From the NCBI GenBank assembly GCA_033064195.1, contig JARBJD010000315.1, positions 18,645 to 82,644 on the forward strand: a DNA stretch of 64,000 nucleotides, in the 5' to 3' direction. This document shows, piece by piece, positions 63,776 through 64,000 of the stretch (position 1 is the stretch's first letter; each line of letters starts with the position of its first letter). The notes below the pieces were generated by a model, which was not told the DNA's origin, made no database searches, and worked only from the letters and a program-made list of their open reading frames with translations. The translations under genes were made by a program, and so were the position numbers. This stretch comes from Blattamonas nauphoetae (Eukaryota > Preaxostyla > Oxymonadida).

Positions 63776-64000
63776 GACGGAAATTCCGTTCATTCCTTCC
63801 ACCGGTGTGTCTCTTTTTGATAGTTCATCTTTTTTATTCACTTTAGACATACTGTCTTCCCAGACAGTCACTCATATTCCGGGTCATAATCACCGGTCTG
63901 AAGGAATCCGGATTTTCCGATCTCCCTTGACCAGGGCCCCTGTTTGTGTGAACGCGTCTTCATTTGACTTCTTATTGCGTTTTTCAGAGAGACAAAGGGT

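Overview
The window is nuclear DNA from a eukaryotic microbe. Genes are packed on both strands. Several are interrupted by very short GT-AG introns (about 31-120 nt, often with a GTATGT donor), and many proteins are long, low-complexity or built from repeats. Three giant secreted or membrane proteins combine parallel beta-helix segments with IPT/TIG-like repeats; the complete one ends in one transmembrane helix and a kinase-like tail. This architecture, with the short introns and a DIRS-type retroelement, suggests an anaerobic protist of the Preaxostyla (oxymonad-like, for example Blattamonas or a relative). That placement is inference; I saw no rRNA or tRNA gene that would fix it.

Layout. 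1-7793 (-): 5' part of a giant beta-helix surface protein running off the left edge, with near-identical 1062-bp tandem units. 8075-8818 (-): small membrane protein, followed by a 340-bp inverted duplication (8822-9161 / 9611-9951). 10462-12781: hAT-like DNA element with terminal inverted repeats and an 8-bp target duplication. 12877-13770 (+): papain-fold protein that has lost its catalytic residues. 14282-16072 (-): SET/MYND methyltransferase-like protein. 16277-22176 (-): seven-exon SP-RING (PIAS/Siz-like) SUMO ligase candidate. About 22521-26544 (+): divergent multi-exon helical protein. 26939-27748 (+): acidic protein. 28944-37673 (-): 2909-residue beta-helix/IPT receptor with a pseudokinase tail. 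37895-39617 (+): four-exon polytopic membrane protein. 40201-43584 (+): coiled-coil protein. 44027-45585 (-) and 45545-47872 (+): a head-to-head pair with overlapping 5' coding ends. 48026-52642 (+): a second beta-helix receptor, cut short where a DIRS-like element (52621-about 55710, RT-RNase H plus tyrosine recombinase, minus strand) begins. 55.8-61.6 kb: decayed gene fragments, including an antisense beta-helix relict. 61615-62107: 32-bp minisatellite. 62251-62536 (+): small two-exon gene, followed directly by a dense run of perfect hairpins (62541-62676). 63241-63775: remnant of a DDE transposase.

The window therefore mixes a housekeeping core (methyltransferase, SUMO ligase, coiled-coil and membrane proteins) with a fast-evolving surface-receptor family that is expanding by internal duplication and being broken by mobile elements. 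The strongest second-look items are the DIRS insertion that beheads a receptor, the dead papain homologue, the hAT-like element, the receptor pseudokinase, and the hairpin cluster near the right end.
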